A stretch of 13,391 nt of DNA from UBA724 sp964229545 (GTDB lineage Bacteria; Bacteroidota; Bacteroidia; Flavobacteriales; Flavobacteriaceae), in the NCBI GenBank assembly GCA_964229545.1, contig CAXRDP010000035.1:1-13391 (forward strand). Reading direction: 5' to 3'. A program made the translations under genes and the position numbers. Positions 1 to 7,444 of this stretch are shown one piece after another. Under the pieces are notes generated by a model. The model saw nothing but the letters and a program-made list of their open reading frames with translations. It ran no database searches and was not told where the DNA came from. Within the stretch, counting starts at the first letter, position 1. Each line of letters starts with the position of its first letter.

Positions 1-96
1 CAAATTCATAAAATTTACCGCTTTCTTCTTCGATAACTTTTTAACAAAGTAGCATATCTGTAAAAAAAAGTGTATTTTTAGATAAAATTATTAATC

Positions 97-291
97 ATGG
101 CATATTCATTTCAAAACAGTAAAGGAAAAACTTACTATCTACACACCAAAGACGTAACACTCAAAGGTGGAAGAAACCAAACCATTTATTACTTTGCTAA
201 AGACCAGAGAAGCAACGCTTGCGATTTGCCTGCTGGTAAGAAAGTGGTAGAAAACGAACGTACTGGACTTCCTTTTGTAAAGTCTGTATAA
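97..291 (+). CDS. Small conserved protein of unknown function (64 aa)
   Basis: A 64-residue basic, soluble protein with no signal peptide and no membrane segment. Seen: a C-terminal block at about residues 42-62 reading ACDLPAG, then VVEN, then RTGLPFVK, preceded by an aromatic stretch (IYYFAKD, about 30-36). This block resembles a family of roughly 60-residue orphan proteins that I recall from Bacteroidota and other bacteria, with no known function. The ATG at 97 has no Shine-Dalgarno sequence, which is usual in this phylum; a weak TATTTTTA (73-80) could be a degenerate -7 promoter element but has no clear -33 partner. The gene stands alone and is followed by a strong terminator hairpin, so it is probably a monocistronic transcript. 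The coherent composition, the terminator and the recognisable C-terminal motif argue that it is real. Confidence 0.75.
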   Translation: MAYSFQNSKGKTYYLHTKDVTLKGGRNQTIYYFAKDQRSNACDLPAGKKVVENERTGLPFVKSV

Positions 292-309
292 ACAGTTTTT
301 TCTTATACC

Positions 310-336
310 AAAAACCCCGCAACAGCGGGGTTTTTT
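310..336. terminator. Bidirectional intrinsic terminator
   Basis: An 11-bp perfect stem (AAAAACCCCGC at 310-320 with GCGGGGTTTTT at 325-335) encloses the loop AACA (321-324). On the + strand it runs into a T tract (331-336), and on the - strand the A tract at 310-314 gives the matching U run. It lies between two convergent genes, the small + strand gene ending at 291 and the - strand membrane-protein gene ending at 358, and can serve both. Confidence 0.92.
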
Positions 337-357
337 AGTTTGTAAAAGCTACTGTAT

Positions 358-789
358 TTAGGAAGCCCCACTATTGGCGTTTGTCGCGCCATAAACTTTC
401 GCAGCTACCAATCCTGCCAATCCATAATTGATCACCCAGAAAACACCGTCAACTACATAGCCAAGGGGTTCTATACGGAGTTCTGTTCCATACATTATGA
501 AACCCATACCCAAATTCCAAAAGAGCGCTAACAGGACACCAAAGCGAATGCCCAGTTTGCCATTGTAGTCTCCTTGACTCCAACGCTCATAGATAGTACA
601 GAAGAAGTAAGCCATGAAAAGGCAGCCTAATGTCAAAGCCCATAGAATCATATTTTCTTGACCCCGTGACACATCTATAATCACCAGGTCTTGAAAAAAG
701 TCGGTGGTAAGCGTGTAAAATATCCAAGGTAAAAAGTACAACACCACAAAAGTGGCTAGGGTAGATAAAGTTCTTGATTTACTAAACAT
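358..789 (-). CDS. Four-helix integral membrane protein of unknown function (143 aa)
   Basis: A small hydrophobic protein with four predicted membrane helices at about residues 8-26, 46-66, 80-100 and 110-132, and short polar loops. The loop with YERWSQGDYNGK (about 67-78) and a Gly-rich segment in helix 3 (WNLGMGFIMYG) are the most distinctive parts. No catalytic motif is seen. Size and topology recall small DUF families such as DUF1761, but I cannot assign one. I chose the ATG at 789 (MFSKSRTLS) because it is followed directly by the first helix. An upstream in-frame ATG at 846 would add 19 basic residues and would place the coding sequence over the inverted-repeat region. The gene is transcribed divergently from the mevalonate operon and ends at the shared terminator. 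Confidence 0.7.
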   Translation of the reverse strand: MFSKSRTLSTLATFVVLYFLPWIFYTLTTDFFQDLVIIDVSRGQENMILWALTLGCLFMAYFFCTIYERWSQGDYNGKLGIRFGVLLALFWNLGMGFIMYGTELRIEPLGYVVDGVFWVINYGLAGLVAAKVYGATNANSGAS

Positions 790-794
790 CGTTG

Positions 795-853
795 TTATTT
801 TTTGGTTAAACCTTTTCAAGGTATATGAAATACCCAAAACAACCAAAAAATAA
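795..853. repeat. Perfect 13-bp inverted repeat with nested palindromes in the divergent promoter region
   Basis: TTATTTTTTGGTT (795-807) is exactly repeated in inverted orientation as AACCAAAAAATAA (841-853), with a 33-base spacer. Inside and overlapping are GGTT-A-AACC (804-812) and ACCTT-TTC-AAGGT (810-822). The element sits between a divergently transcribed membrane-protein gene and mvaD, where an operator or a bidirectional promoter would be expected. The arms are A/T-rich, so chance is possible, but each ends in the same GGTT/AACC. No regulator is encoded nearby. Confidence 0.5.
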
Positions 854-904
854 ACGCGAATGGTATTTTTTTGTACATGAATCGCAATAAGCCCTTGGGT
901 GTAC

Positions 905-912
905 TATCTTTG
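905..912 (+). promoter_or_regulatory. Candidate Bacteroidota -7 promoter element for the mvaD operon
   Basis: TATCTTTG matches the Bacteroidota -7 consensus TAnnTTTG exactly and lies 7 bases before the ATG at 920. Transcription would then begin at or next to the start codon, giving a leaderless or nearly leaderless mRNA. I do not see a well-spaced -33 TTG: the nearest upstream, at 871-873, is 31 bases away. The call rests on the -7 box and its position in a divergent intergenic region. Confidence 0.45.
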
Positions 913-919
913 TCCTTTG

Positions 920-1999
920 ATGAAAGATTCTCAATTTTTTGTTTTCAACAATTCACCTGAGTGGGTGGAGACCTATCTAGCGCAAAGGTCTGCGCCCAGC
1001 AATATTGCTCTTGTAAAATATTGGGGAAAAGAAGACCCACAAATCCCCAAAAATCCATCAGTGAGTTTTACACTAGATCAGTGCCGAACTCACACCCAAG
1101 TAAATTTTCAAAAACAAAACAAACAAGAAGAGGTACCCTTCGAGATATATTTCGATGGCGTGCCTAAGCCGGAATTTAGACCCAAATTGCAGTCTTTTTT
1201 TAAAAGAATTTTACCCTATGTTTCCTATTTGTCGGAATACAATCTACATATAGAAACCCACAATACCTTTCCGCACAGCAGTGGCATTGCCTCTTCCGCT
1301 TCGGCCATGGCAGCCTTGGCGGCTTGTATCATGGATTTGGAAATGCAGTTGAACCCTTCGCTGTCCCCCGATTACAGTCTTCAGAAAACCTCCTTTTTGG
1401 CGCGATTGGGATCGGGTAGTGCTGCGCGTAGTGTTCAAGGTCCCATAGTTGGATGGGGACAACACCCCAAGACCCCCAAAAGCTCAGACCTCTATGGGGT
1501 TACAATCGACAACACACATGCCGTTTTTAACAATTATTGTGATACCATCCTCTTGGTAGACGAAGGCCAGAAAGCTGTCAGTAGCACTCTTGGGCATCGC
1601 CTGATGGAAGGGCATCCCTTTGCTTCACAACGCTTTGACCAAGCCAGAGACCATTATGCCCAACTCCTAGATATTTTGTCACAAGGTGATTTGGAGCGTT
1701 TTGTTAAGTTGGTGGAAAAAGAAGCCCTTTGTCTACATGCGATGATGCTCACTTCTGATCCGCAGTTTGTTTTGATGAAGCCCAATACACTTCAGATACT
1801 ACAATCGGTGTGGGAATATCGAAAAAACACTGGAAATCAAGTGGCATTTACTTTGGATGCGGGTGCCAACGTACATTTGTTGTATCCCGATAATATCCGA
1901 AAGGCTATTCAGTCATTTATTGAAAGTGAATTAACTCCGTTTTGCCAAAATGGAGCCTTTATTCACGACCGAGTTGGTGTGGGTTTAAAAAAAATGTAA
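920..1999 (+). CDS. mvaD: Diphosphomevalonate decarboxylase
   Basis: This cytoplasmic GHMP-superfamily enzyme (359 aa) catalyses the ATP-dependent decarboxylation of mevalonate 5-diphosphate to isopentenyl diphosphate, the last step of the mevalonate pathway. Seen: the N-terminal signature SNIALVKYWGK (residues 27-37), the phosphate-binding segment PHSSGIASSASA (118-129), GSGSAARS (164-171, matching the yeast Ser155/Arg158 region), and FTLDAGANVH (310-319), whose Asp313 matches the catalytic Asp302 of the yeast enzyme. The length fits the family. I chose the ATG at 920 over the in-frame GTG at 899, because the earlier start would overlap the putative -7 promoter box and add only seven unconserved residues. 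It is the first gene of a four-gene + strand cluster, with the kinase gene 9 bases downstream. Confidence 0.95.
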   Translation: MKDSQFFVFNNSPEWVETYLAQRSAPSNIALVKYWGKEDPQIPKNPSVSFTLDQCRTHTQVNFQKQNKQEEVPFEIYFDGVPKPEFRPKLQSFFKRILPYVSYLSEYNLHIETHNTFPHSSGIASSASAMAALAACIMDLEMQLNPSLSPDYSLQKTSFLARLGSGSAARSVQGPIVGWGQHPKTPKSSDLYGVTIDNTHAVFNNYCDTILLVDEGQKAVSSTLGHRLMEGHPFASQRFDQARDHYAQLLDILSQGDLERFVKLVEKEALCLHAMMLTSDPQFVLMKPNTLQILQSVWEYRKNTGNQVAFTLDAGANVHLLYPDNIRKAIQSFIESELTPFCQNGAFIHDRVGVGLKKM

Positions 2000-2008
2000 T
2001 TTTAACAC

Positions 2009-2938
2009 ATGAAAGGGCCGCTTTTTTACGCAAAAATTCTTCTCTTCGGAGAATATGGTATTATTAAAGATGCCAAAGGCCTTTCTATCCCTTACAATTT
2101 TTACAAAGGGGCACTCAAAACCACCAATACCAAATCCCCACAGGCGCTATCTTCCAACGCCAAATTGAGAGATTATGTGACCTATCTCCAAAAGCTAGAT
2201 GCTACTTTGGTACAATTCAATTTGGATCGTTTTCAGGGCGATTTGGATAAGGGCATGTATTTTGATAGCAGCATACCGCAAGGTTATGGCATAGGCAGTA
2301 GTGGTGCGTTGGTCGCAGCAATCTACGACCGATATGCGGTTGATAAAATCACGATTTTAGAAAACCTTACCCGTGAAAAACTTCTCAAACTAAAAGAAAT
2401 ATTTAGCGCGATGGAGTCTTTCTTCCATGGAAAGTCTTCAGGTTTGGATCCCTTAAACAGTTTTCTAAGCTTACCGATTTTAATCCATTCAAAAAACCAT
2501 TTGGAGCCCACTGGTATTCCTTCTCAACAACGCAGTGGGCAAGGTGCAGTATTTTTATTGGACAGCGGTATGATGGGGGAAACAGCACCTATGGTTTCCC
2601 TTTTTATGAATCAAATGGAATCTCCCGCTTTTAGGAAGATGATTAAGGAGCAGTTTATTGCTTATTCGGATTCTTGTGTGGAGGATTTTTTAAAAGGTGA
2701 TGTCAAGTCCCTTTTCGGAAATCTCAAACAGCTTTCCGGGGTGGTGCTCAAACACTTCAAGCCCATGATACCCAAAAAGTTCCATACCTTATGGCAACAG
2801 GGCATAGAGACCAATGCGTATTATCTCAAACTGTGCGGATCTGGCGGAGGCGGCTATATGCTTGGATTTACACAAGATATTAAGCAAGCCCAAACCATGC
2901 TCAAAGACCACCGACTCGAAGTGGTGTACACCTTTTAA
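2009..2938 (+). CDS. GHMP kinase, probably mevalonate kinase
   Basis: A 309-residue GHMP-family kinase, expected to phosphorylate mevalonate (or possibly phosphomevalonate) with ATP in the cytoplasm. Seen in order: motif 1, AKILLFGEYGII (residues 8-19); motif 2, the ATP-binding loop GYGIGSSGAL (92-101); HGKSSGLDPLNS (140-151), where mevalonate kinases carry HGxPSGxDN with the catalytic Asp (here Asp147); and motif 3, CGSGGGGYML (276-285). The N-terminal domain between motifs 1 and 2 is shorter and more divergent than in archaeal or eukaryotic mevalonate kinases, as is usual for Flavobacteriia. Placement directly after mvaD, and before a prenyltransferase, supports the pathway. Substrate choice between mevalonate and phosphomevalonate cannot be settled from sequence alone. 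Confidence 0.85.
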   Translation: MKGPLFYAKILLFGEYGIIKDAKGLSIPYNFYKGALKTTNTKSPQALSSNAKLRDYVTYLQKLDATLVQFNLDRFQGDLDKGMYFDSSIPQGYGIGSSGALVAAIYDRYAVDKITILENLTREKLLKLKEIFSAMESFFHGKSSGLDPLNSFLSLPILIHSKNHLEPTGIPSQQRSGQGAVFLLDSGMMGETAPMVSLFMNQMESPAFRKMIKEQFIAYSDSCVEDFLKGDVKSLFGNLKQLSGVVLKHFKPMIPKKFHTLWQQGIETNAYYLKLCGSGGGGYMLGFTQDIKQAQTMLKDHRLEVVYTF

Positions 2939-2948
2939 ATAGCTAGTT

Positions 2949-3833
2949 GTGTCCGGTTCTTTAAAAAATTGGATCATCAAAGGGGTCAGTTTGTTTTCTT
3001 TGGTGCGGGGTCTCAACCTATTGGTGTTGGTATTGGCACAATTTGTTTCCGCGATATTCATTTTTGCACCTCAAAAGAATGGTTTTTCCATTGTGTTGGA
3101 TTTTAATTTTTGGATGGTTGTCATGGCTACGGCGCTTAGTGTGGCTTCGGGCTATATATTAAACGCTTTTTTTGATGAAGAAAAGGACCTTATCAACCGA
3201 CCCCAAAAAACCCTCTTGGAACGTCGGGTTTCTGCCCAAACCAAACTTGTGGTCTATTTTGTGTTGAATTTTTCAGCTTTGATAGCGGCCAGCTATGTTT
3301 CATTCCGATCCGTGGTATTTTTTGCTGTTTACATTGGCGCTATGGCCTTGTACTCTGCTTTTATTAAAAGGTTTTTGTTTGTGGGCAACCTAACATCAGC
3401 TTTGCTCACCATTTTGCCCTTTTTTGCAGTTACGGTCTATTTTAGAAATTTCAGTTTGGAGATTTTTACCCATGCTGCCTATTTGCTACTACTTATTTCT
3501 ATGCGCGAATTGCTTAAGGATTTGTACAATCTTAAAGGAGACCTGTCACACCGCTATCAAACCATACCCGCGGTTTTTGGTGAACGTACTACCAAACAAT
3601 TCTATACGCTATTGGTGGCGTGTGCTTACGGGGTAGTTTTCTTGTTGTTCCGCTATTTTGAACTACAATCCATGGCTTACTACTTTGTTTTTGCACTTGC
3701 ATCATTGAGTCTATGCACCTTGGTTTTGTGGCGTACTCATTCCCAAAAGACCGTGGGGCTTGTAAACGTAGCGATGAAACTTATAATTTTGGCTGGAATT
3801 TTAAGTCTTCCTTTGTTAAGAATCTCCCTTTAG
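2949..3833 (+). CDS. UbiA-family prenyltransferase (geranylgeranylglycerol-phosphate geranylgeranyltransferase-like)
   Basis: This integral membrane prenyltransferase (294 aa) of the UbiA superfamily transfers a polyprenyl group from its diphosphate to an acceptor. Seen: about eight to nine hydrophobic helices; the first Asp-rich motif, N72-x3-D76-x3-D80 followed by INRP (82-85); and the second, D191LYNLKGD198, with the following Y203QTIPAVFG. These bind Mg2+-diphosphate. Flavobacterial relatives are commonly annotated as geranylgeranylglycerol-phosphate geranylgeranyltransferase, but the true acceptor is not proven; a quinone precursor is an alternative. The first motif has Ala where many members have Asp after the Asn (N-A rather than N-D). 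The GTG at 2949 is the only plausible start, since the next in-frame ATG falls after the first helix. It lies 10 bases after the kinase gene, so its prenyl donor pathway is encoded in the same operon. Confidence 0.85.
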   Translation: MSGSLKNWIIKGVSLFSLVRGLNLLVLVLAQFVSAIFIFAPQKNGFSIVLDFNFWMVVMATALSVASGYILNAFFDEEKDLINRPQKTLLERRVSAQTKLVVYFVLNFSALIAASYVSFRSVVFFAVYIGAMALYSAFIKRFLFVGNLTSALLTILPFFAVTVYFRNFSLEIFTHAAYLLLLISMRELLKDLYNLKGDLSHRYQTIPAVFGERTTKQFYTLLVACAYGVVFLLFRYFELQSMAYYFVFALASLSLCTLVLWRTHSQKTVGLVNVAMKLIILAGILSLPLLRISL

Positions 3834-3839
3834 TTACTG

Positions 3840-3847
3840 TACCTTTG
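3840..3847 (+). promoter_or_regulatory. Candidate -7 promoter element for the pseudouridine synthase gene
   Basis: TACCTTTG matches TAnnTTTG and lies 12 bases before the ATG at 3860, in the 26-base gap after the UbiA gene. A TTTG at 3812-3815 could be the -33 element, although the 24-base spacing is slightly long. It would give the pseudouridine synthase its own transcript within the mevalonate cluster, with a very short leader. Confidence 0.45.
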
Positions 3848-3859
3848 CAAAAAACACCC

Positions 3860-4615
3860 ATGGCAGGTTCGTCAAAAAAAAACCAACGTCCTTCAACAAA
3901 AAAATCAGCTACCACTAGGCTCAACAAGTACATCGCTCATGCGGGCATTTGTTCTCGCAGGGAGGCCGATATGCATATCGGTTTGGGTGTGGTCAAAGTG
4001 AATAATAAGGTGGTTACTGAGATGGGCTATCAGGTACAGCCAAACGATGTGGTGCACTTTGACGGCAAACGCATCAGCCGTGAAAAAAAAGCCTATGTGT
4101 TGCTAAACAAACCCAAAGGATTTATAACCACCACGCGCGACGAACGTGGCCGAAAAACGGTTATGGATTTGGTTTCCAAAGCCACCAAATCTCGCATAGT
4201 CCCCGTAGGTCGCTTGGACCGCCCTACTACAGGATTGCTCCTGTTTACCAATGATGGGGAGTTAGCAAAAAAATTGACGCATCCTTCCTCTCAAATCAAA
4301 AAATTATACCATGTGGTATTGGACAAATCCCTTTCCCCCTCAGATTTGTCAGCCATCCGCCGAGGTATCGAGCTCGATGATGGACCTATCAAAGCCGATC
4401 AGGCAAGCTATGTGCATGGGGCTTCCAAGCGTGAAGTAGGGATAGAACTACACTCAGGTAAAAACCGCATTGTAAGGCGTATTTTTGAGCATTTAGGCTA
4501 TGAGGTCGTGGCATTGGACAGGGTAATTTTTGCCGGACTTACCAAAAAAGACCTCCCCAGAGGGCACTGGCGCCACCTCAGTCAGCAAGAAATCAATAAT
4601 CTGTCTATGTTGTAG
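3860..4615 (+). CDS. RsuA/RluB/RluE/RluF-family pseudouridine synthase
   Basis: A 251-residue cytoplasmic enzyme that isomerises a specific uridine of rRNA to pseudouridine. Seen: a Lys/Ser-rich N-terminal tail (1-18); an S4 RNA-binding domain (about 19-66) starting RLNKYIAHAGICSRREAD; the catalytic motif GRLDRPTTGLLLFTNDG (117-133) with catalytic Asp120; and the C-terminal signature SGKNRIVRRIFEHLGY (199-214). The target is probably 23S rRNA (RluB-like), but a 16S target (RsuA-like) cannot be excluded. I use the ATG at 3860. A start at 3713 is open in frame but would overlap the UbiA gene by about 120 bases, and the extra residues look like a shadow of it. The 3' end overlaps the convergent mannosyltransferase-like gene by 11 bases. 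Confidence 0.93.
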   Translation: MAGSSKKNQRPSTKKSATTRLNKYIAHAGICSRREADMHIGLGVVKVNNKVVTEMGYQVQPNDVVHFDGKRISREKKAYVLLNKPKGFITTTRDERGRKTVMDLVSKATKSRIVPVGRLDRPTTGLLLFTNDGELAKKLTHPSSQIKKLYHVVLDKSLSPSDLSAIRRGIELDDGPIKADQASYVHGASKREVGIELHSGKNRIVRRIFEHLGYEVVALDRVIFAGLTKKDLPRGHWRHLSQQEINNLSML

Positions 4616-5930
4616 TAGTAGGGGTCTTTTTGAAAAACACTTCCCATATCAAGACTGCATATACCAGTAAGTATTCGGTTGTTATCAGAAACATATTTTC
4701 TTTGAAACCGGATGGGCTGTAGGCCGAATAGCTAAGTACCACGATCGATGACCATACAAAAGGGAATCTGTAATTACCAAAAATTGACATACCTAAAGGC
4801 AAGACCAAGTACCAAGGATGAACGGTGGTTGACAAAAACAAATACATACAAAAACCCAAGCCTGCCAAATCAAAAAATTGTTTTTTGTTTCGCAAAGGAT
4901 GTTTACTCCAAAGAAGTAACAGAACCATTGCGCTGACCCAAGGCAACACTTTCCCTACGGTCCGAATGGGGTTGTAGCCCACCCATTCTGTACCAATTGC
5001 TCGGACAATATAGTACAGACTGCCATTAAACTCGAAGTTGGTAAACCATAGCCCTAGGGTGGAGGGGTAGTTTATAAGCATTTCTTTAGAGATAAATGGG
5101 GCAAATGATATGGTGGCCAAGCCCATAACCCCAACGACAATCAGCCAATTGTTATAAGGTTTGACATAGCGAAATATGACAGGCAGGGTAAGTAGCGGCA
5201 GAAGTTTTAAAGAAATGGCACTTCCAATCCCCAACACGGTGGCTCCAATTCGCATACTGAAAACCCCATACAATCCCATCAATAGAAGTCCCAACATCAG
5301 CCCTTCGAGGTGAAGGCTAGCGGTAAGCTCCAATAGAATCAAAGGGTTCAACACATACCACAAAATTCTTTTTTTAGATAACTTGACAAGATCTAAAATC
5401 TTTAAGCCAAAATAACAAACCAACACATCGCCCAGCAGCACAAACAATCTGAGTCCTACAATGCCAGACATAAGACTGTTCCCAAAAATGGTTGCCAAGT
5501 AGAAAACCCCTTGATGTAGGGGCGGGTAGTTGGAGTGATTTCCAGCACTGAGTTCTCCCATACCCTTTATTAGTTCATCGGCTTGGGGAATCAGATTTGC
5601 GTCAAAATGCTGAAGCCAAGCTGTAGGGGTATATCGATAGGGATTTATGCCAAGCTGTAACAAATGCCCGTCCCATAGGTAACGATAAAAATCTTGAGAT
5701 AGTTCTGGCGTTGCAAAAAAAAGACTGACCCTTATAACAGCGCCCAACCATAATCCCTGACGAAGAGAAAATCGTTGGGAATGCACCCACCAATAGCACA
5801 TTGCTGCACCCAACAACCAGATGGTGCAAAGCACAGCAAAAGATTCTCGTTCCATTCCATAGGCAGCATAGCAATATCCACCCCACATCATCCATGTAGA
5901 AAGGAGAATATAAACATGACGGGAAAGCAT
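4605..5930 (-). CDS. GT-C-type polyprenyl-phosphate-sugar-dependent mannosyltransferase-like membrane protein
   Basis: A 441-residue polytopic membrane protein with about ten or more hydrophobic helices, of the GT-C fold glycosyltransferase type that uses lipid-phosphate-linked sugars on the outer face of the cytoplasmic membrane. Seen: a first extracytoplasmic loop with SQDFYRYLWDG (residues 78-88) and GINPYRYTP (94-102), the acidic loop motif usual for GT87/MptB-like mannosyltransferases, and NYPPLHQ (134-140). It is last in the operon and its ATG overlaps the upstream stop by one base (TGATG, 5928-5932), indicating translational coupling to the GT2 gene. The dolichyl-phosphate-mannose-synthase-like gene two positions upstream could supply its donor. 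The acceptor is unknown; given the operon it may be an arsenosugar or glycolipid, which is inference. The C-terminus ends in a Thr-rich tail. Confidence 0.82.
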   Translation of the reverse strand: MLSRHVYILLSTWMMWGGYCYAAYGMERESFAVLCTIWLLGAAMCYWWVHSQRFSLRQGLWLGAVIRVSLFFATPELSQDFYRYLWDGHLLQLGINPYRYTPTAWLQHFDANLIPQADELIKGMGELSAGNHSNYPPLHQGVFYLATIFGNSLMSGIVGLRLFVLLGDVLVCYFGLKILDLVKLSKKRILWYVLNPLILLELTASLHLEGLMLGLLLMGLYGVFSMRIGATVLGIGSAISLKLLPLLTLPVIFRYVKPYNNWLIVVGVMGLATISFAPFISKEMLINYPSTLGLWFTNFEFNGSLYYIVRAIGTEWVGYNPIRTVGKVLPWVSAMVLLLLWSKHPLRNKKQFFDLAGLGFCMYLFLSTTVHPWYLVLPLGMSIFGNYRFPFVWSSIVVLSYSAYSPSGFKENMFLITTEYLLVYAVLIWEVFFKKTPTTTT

Positions 5931-7444
5931 CAGACCTTGGCTTTGATGGAGCTGTAAACTACAAATCCAAAACCAAAAAACAACAGCATATGGAAGGGAA
6001 ACAACCCAAAATCTCCTTCGGGGCCGACGATAAAAGCACTATACATACCAAACAAAAAGTACAGCGTTAGCAATGCCTCTAAGATGGTACTCTTAGAAAT
6101 GTTTTTTTGGAGGTATTTGTTTGCCTTAAAGTTGTCTTTAAAAGTGCCTATATTGAACTTAGGGGTTCGTATAAATTCGGAGCGTTTGCGTAAGTGGCCT
6201 TCCAAAACAGCCGCTGAGTTATGAACAGAAAATCCGATAGCCACCGCATAGAAAGTCACAAACTGTCTGGTGAAGGTCAGAAAATTAGCAAAGCCTTTTC
6301 CGTGTATGCGTTTGAAGGTGTGCCAGTAGCAAATGAAAAAGATAAGGGTGCTGACAATAAACAAACTGGTCACATTAAAAAACCATCGGAAATGCCCCCA
6401 TTCGTTTTTGATATACAGCATGGGAATACTCAGTATAGACACCACAAGAACGGTAAAAAACATGGAGCTGTTTAGCAAGTGCATCATCGCATGCAATCGT
6501 GTTTTGAGGTCCAAATTTTTGGCGCGAAAAACCTTTCGAATCATCTTTTGGAAGTTTTCGGCTCCGCCTTTATTCCATCTGAATTGTTGTGAACGCACCG
6601 CACTCATCACCACCGGCAATTCGGCAGGGGTTTCGACATCTTCCAAATATTTGAATTTCCACCCCTTGAGTTGCGCACGATAGCTCAAGTCCAAATCCTC
6701 TGTAAGGGTATCGCCTTCCCAATTTCCAGCATCTATGATACAAGACTTACGCCATACACCCGCCGTGCCATTAAAATTAATAAAGTGGCCTCCGGTATTT
6801 CGGCCCACCTGTTCAAGCGTGAAATGCATATCCAATGCAAAGGCTTGTACTTGAGTGAGGAGCGAAAAATCTCTGTTGATGTGCCCCCAACGGGTTTGAA
6901 CCACACCAATTTTTTCATTTTTAAAGTAAGGAACAGTCTTTAGTAACCAGTCAGTGCCAGGGATAAAATCTGCGTCAAAAATGGCAACAAAATCCCCTTT
7001 GGCGGTTTCGAGACCTGCCTTAAGCGCACCGGCTTTGAATCCGGTTCGGTCTTCTCTGCGCACATGCACGATGTCCAAGCCCGAAGCTTGCAGTTCTGCA
7101 ATCCTTTTGGCAGTCAGCGCAACAGACTCGTCTGTAGAATCGTCTAGTACCTGAACCTCAAACTTATCTTTGGGATATTCTATTTTAGCCACATGGTCTA
7201 GCAGTCTTTCGATGACATACAATTCGTTATAGACCGGCAATTGTACCGTAACATGGGGTATTTCTTTAGGATTGTTAAGGTCAAATTTTGGGGATTGGTC
7301 TTTTTTGTTTTTGTTTCGTAGGTAGTTAACCAACAAGCTTAATTGACTAATTGCATACAGAAAAATTAGCACAAGAGCGAGGGCATATAAGCCCATCAAA
7401 AGGGCGGAGAGTGGAATGAGGATGTCGGCCCAATCAAAATCCAT
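5930..7444 (-). CDS. Cellulose-synthase-like processive family 2 glycosyltransferase
   Basis: A 504-residue membrane GT2. Seen: an N-terminal hydrophobic segment (8-40), a cytosolic GT-A domain (about 64-300), and about five C-terminal helices (325-345, 357-374, 390-412, 453-474, 480-499). The catalytic set is complete: VLDDSTDES (99-107), FDADF (156-160, the DxD metal site), TEDLDLSYR (248-256) with the general-base Asp250, and QQFRW (286-290, QxxRW). Completeness of the D,D,D,QxxRW set is typical of processive or CslA/CslC-like enzymes that polymerise or transfer hexoses. The ATG directly follows the upstream TAA with no gap (TAAATG), and the downstream gene overlaps its stop. No PilZ domain is seen. 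Sugar and acceptor cannot be deduced. Confidence 0.9.
   Translation of the reverse strand: MDFDWADILIPLSALLMGLYALALVLIFLYAISQLSLLVNYLRNKNKKDQSPKFDLNNPKEIPHVTVQLPVYNELYVIERLLDHVAKIEYPKDKFEVQVLDDSTDESVALTAKRIAELQASGLDIVHVRREDRTGFKAGALKAGLETAKGDFVAIFDADFIPGTDWLLKTVPYFKNEKIGVVQTRWGHINRDFSLLTQVQAFALDMHFTLEQVGRNTGGHFINFNGTAGVWRKSCIIDAGNWEGDTLTEDLDLSYRAQLKGWKFKYLEDVETPAELPVVMSAVRSQQFRWNKGGAENFQKMIRKVFRAKNLDLKTRLHAMMHLLNSSMFFTVLVVSILSIPMLYIKNEWGHFRWFFNVTSLFIVSTLIFFICYWHTFKRIHGKGFANFLTFTRQFVTFYAVAIGFSVHNSAAVLEGHLRKRSEFIRTPKFNIGTFKDNFKANKYLQKNISKSTILEALLTLYFLFGMYSAFIVGPEGDFGLFPFHMLLFFGFGFVVYSSIKAKV

Noticed and set aside
899..919. In-frame GTG start seven codons upstream of the chosen mvaD start
   Set aside because: It would overlap the TATCTTTG promoter-like box and adds residues with no conserved character; the ATG at 920 fits better.
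2789..3061. 90-codon open frame on the - strand across the kinase/UbiA junction
   Set aside because: It is antisense to two well-supported genes and shows no domain or coherent composition; a shadow frame.
3713..3859. Extended start for the pseudouridine synthase
   Set aside because: The extra 49 codons lie almost wholly inside the UbiA gene in another frame and precede the normal Lys-rich tail and S4 domain; the ATG at 3860 is preceded by a promoter-like box.
4570..4589. GC-rich palindromic stretch (around TGGCGCCA) near the end of the pseudouridine synthase gene as a terminator
   Set aside because: It lies within conserved coding sequence and is not followed by a T tract on either strand.
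6333..6683. 116-codon open frame on the + strand opposite the processive GT2
   Set aside because: Antisense to conserved motifs of the GT2 gene, with no recognisable protein features; a shadow frame.
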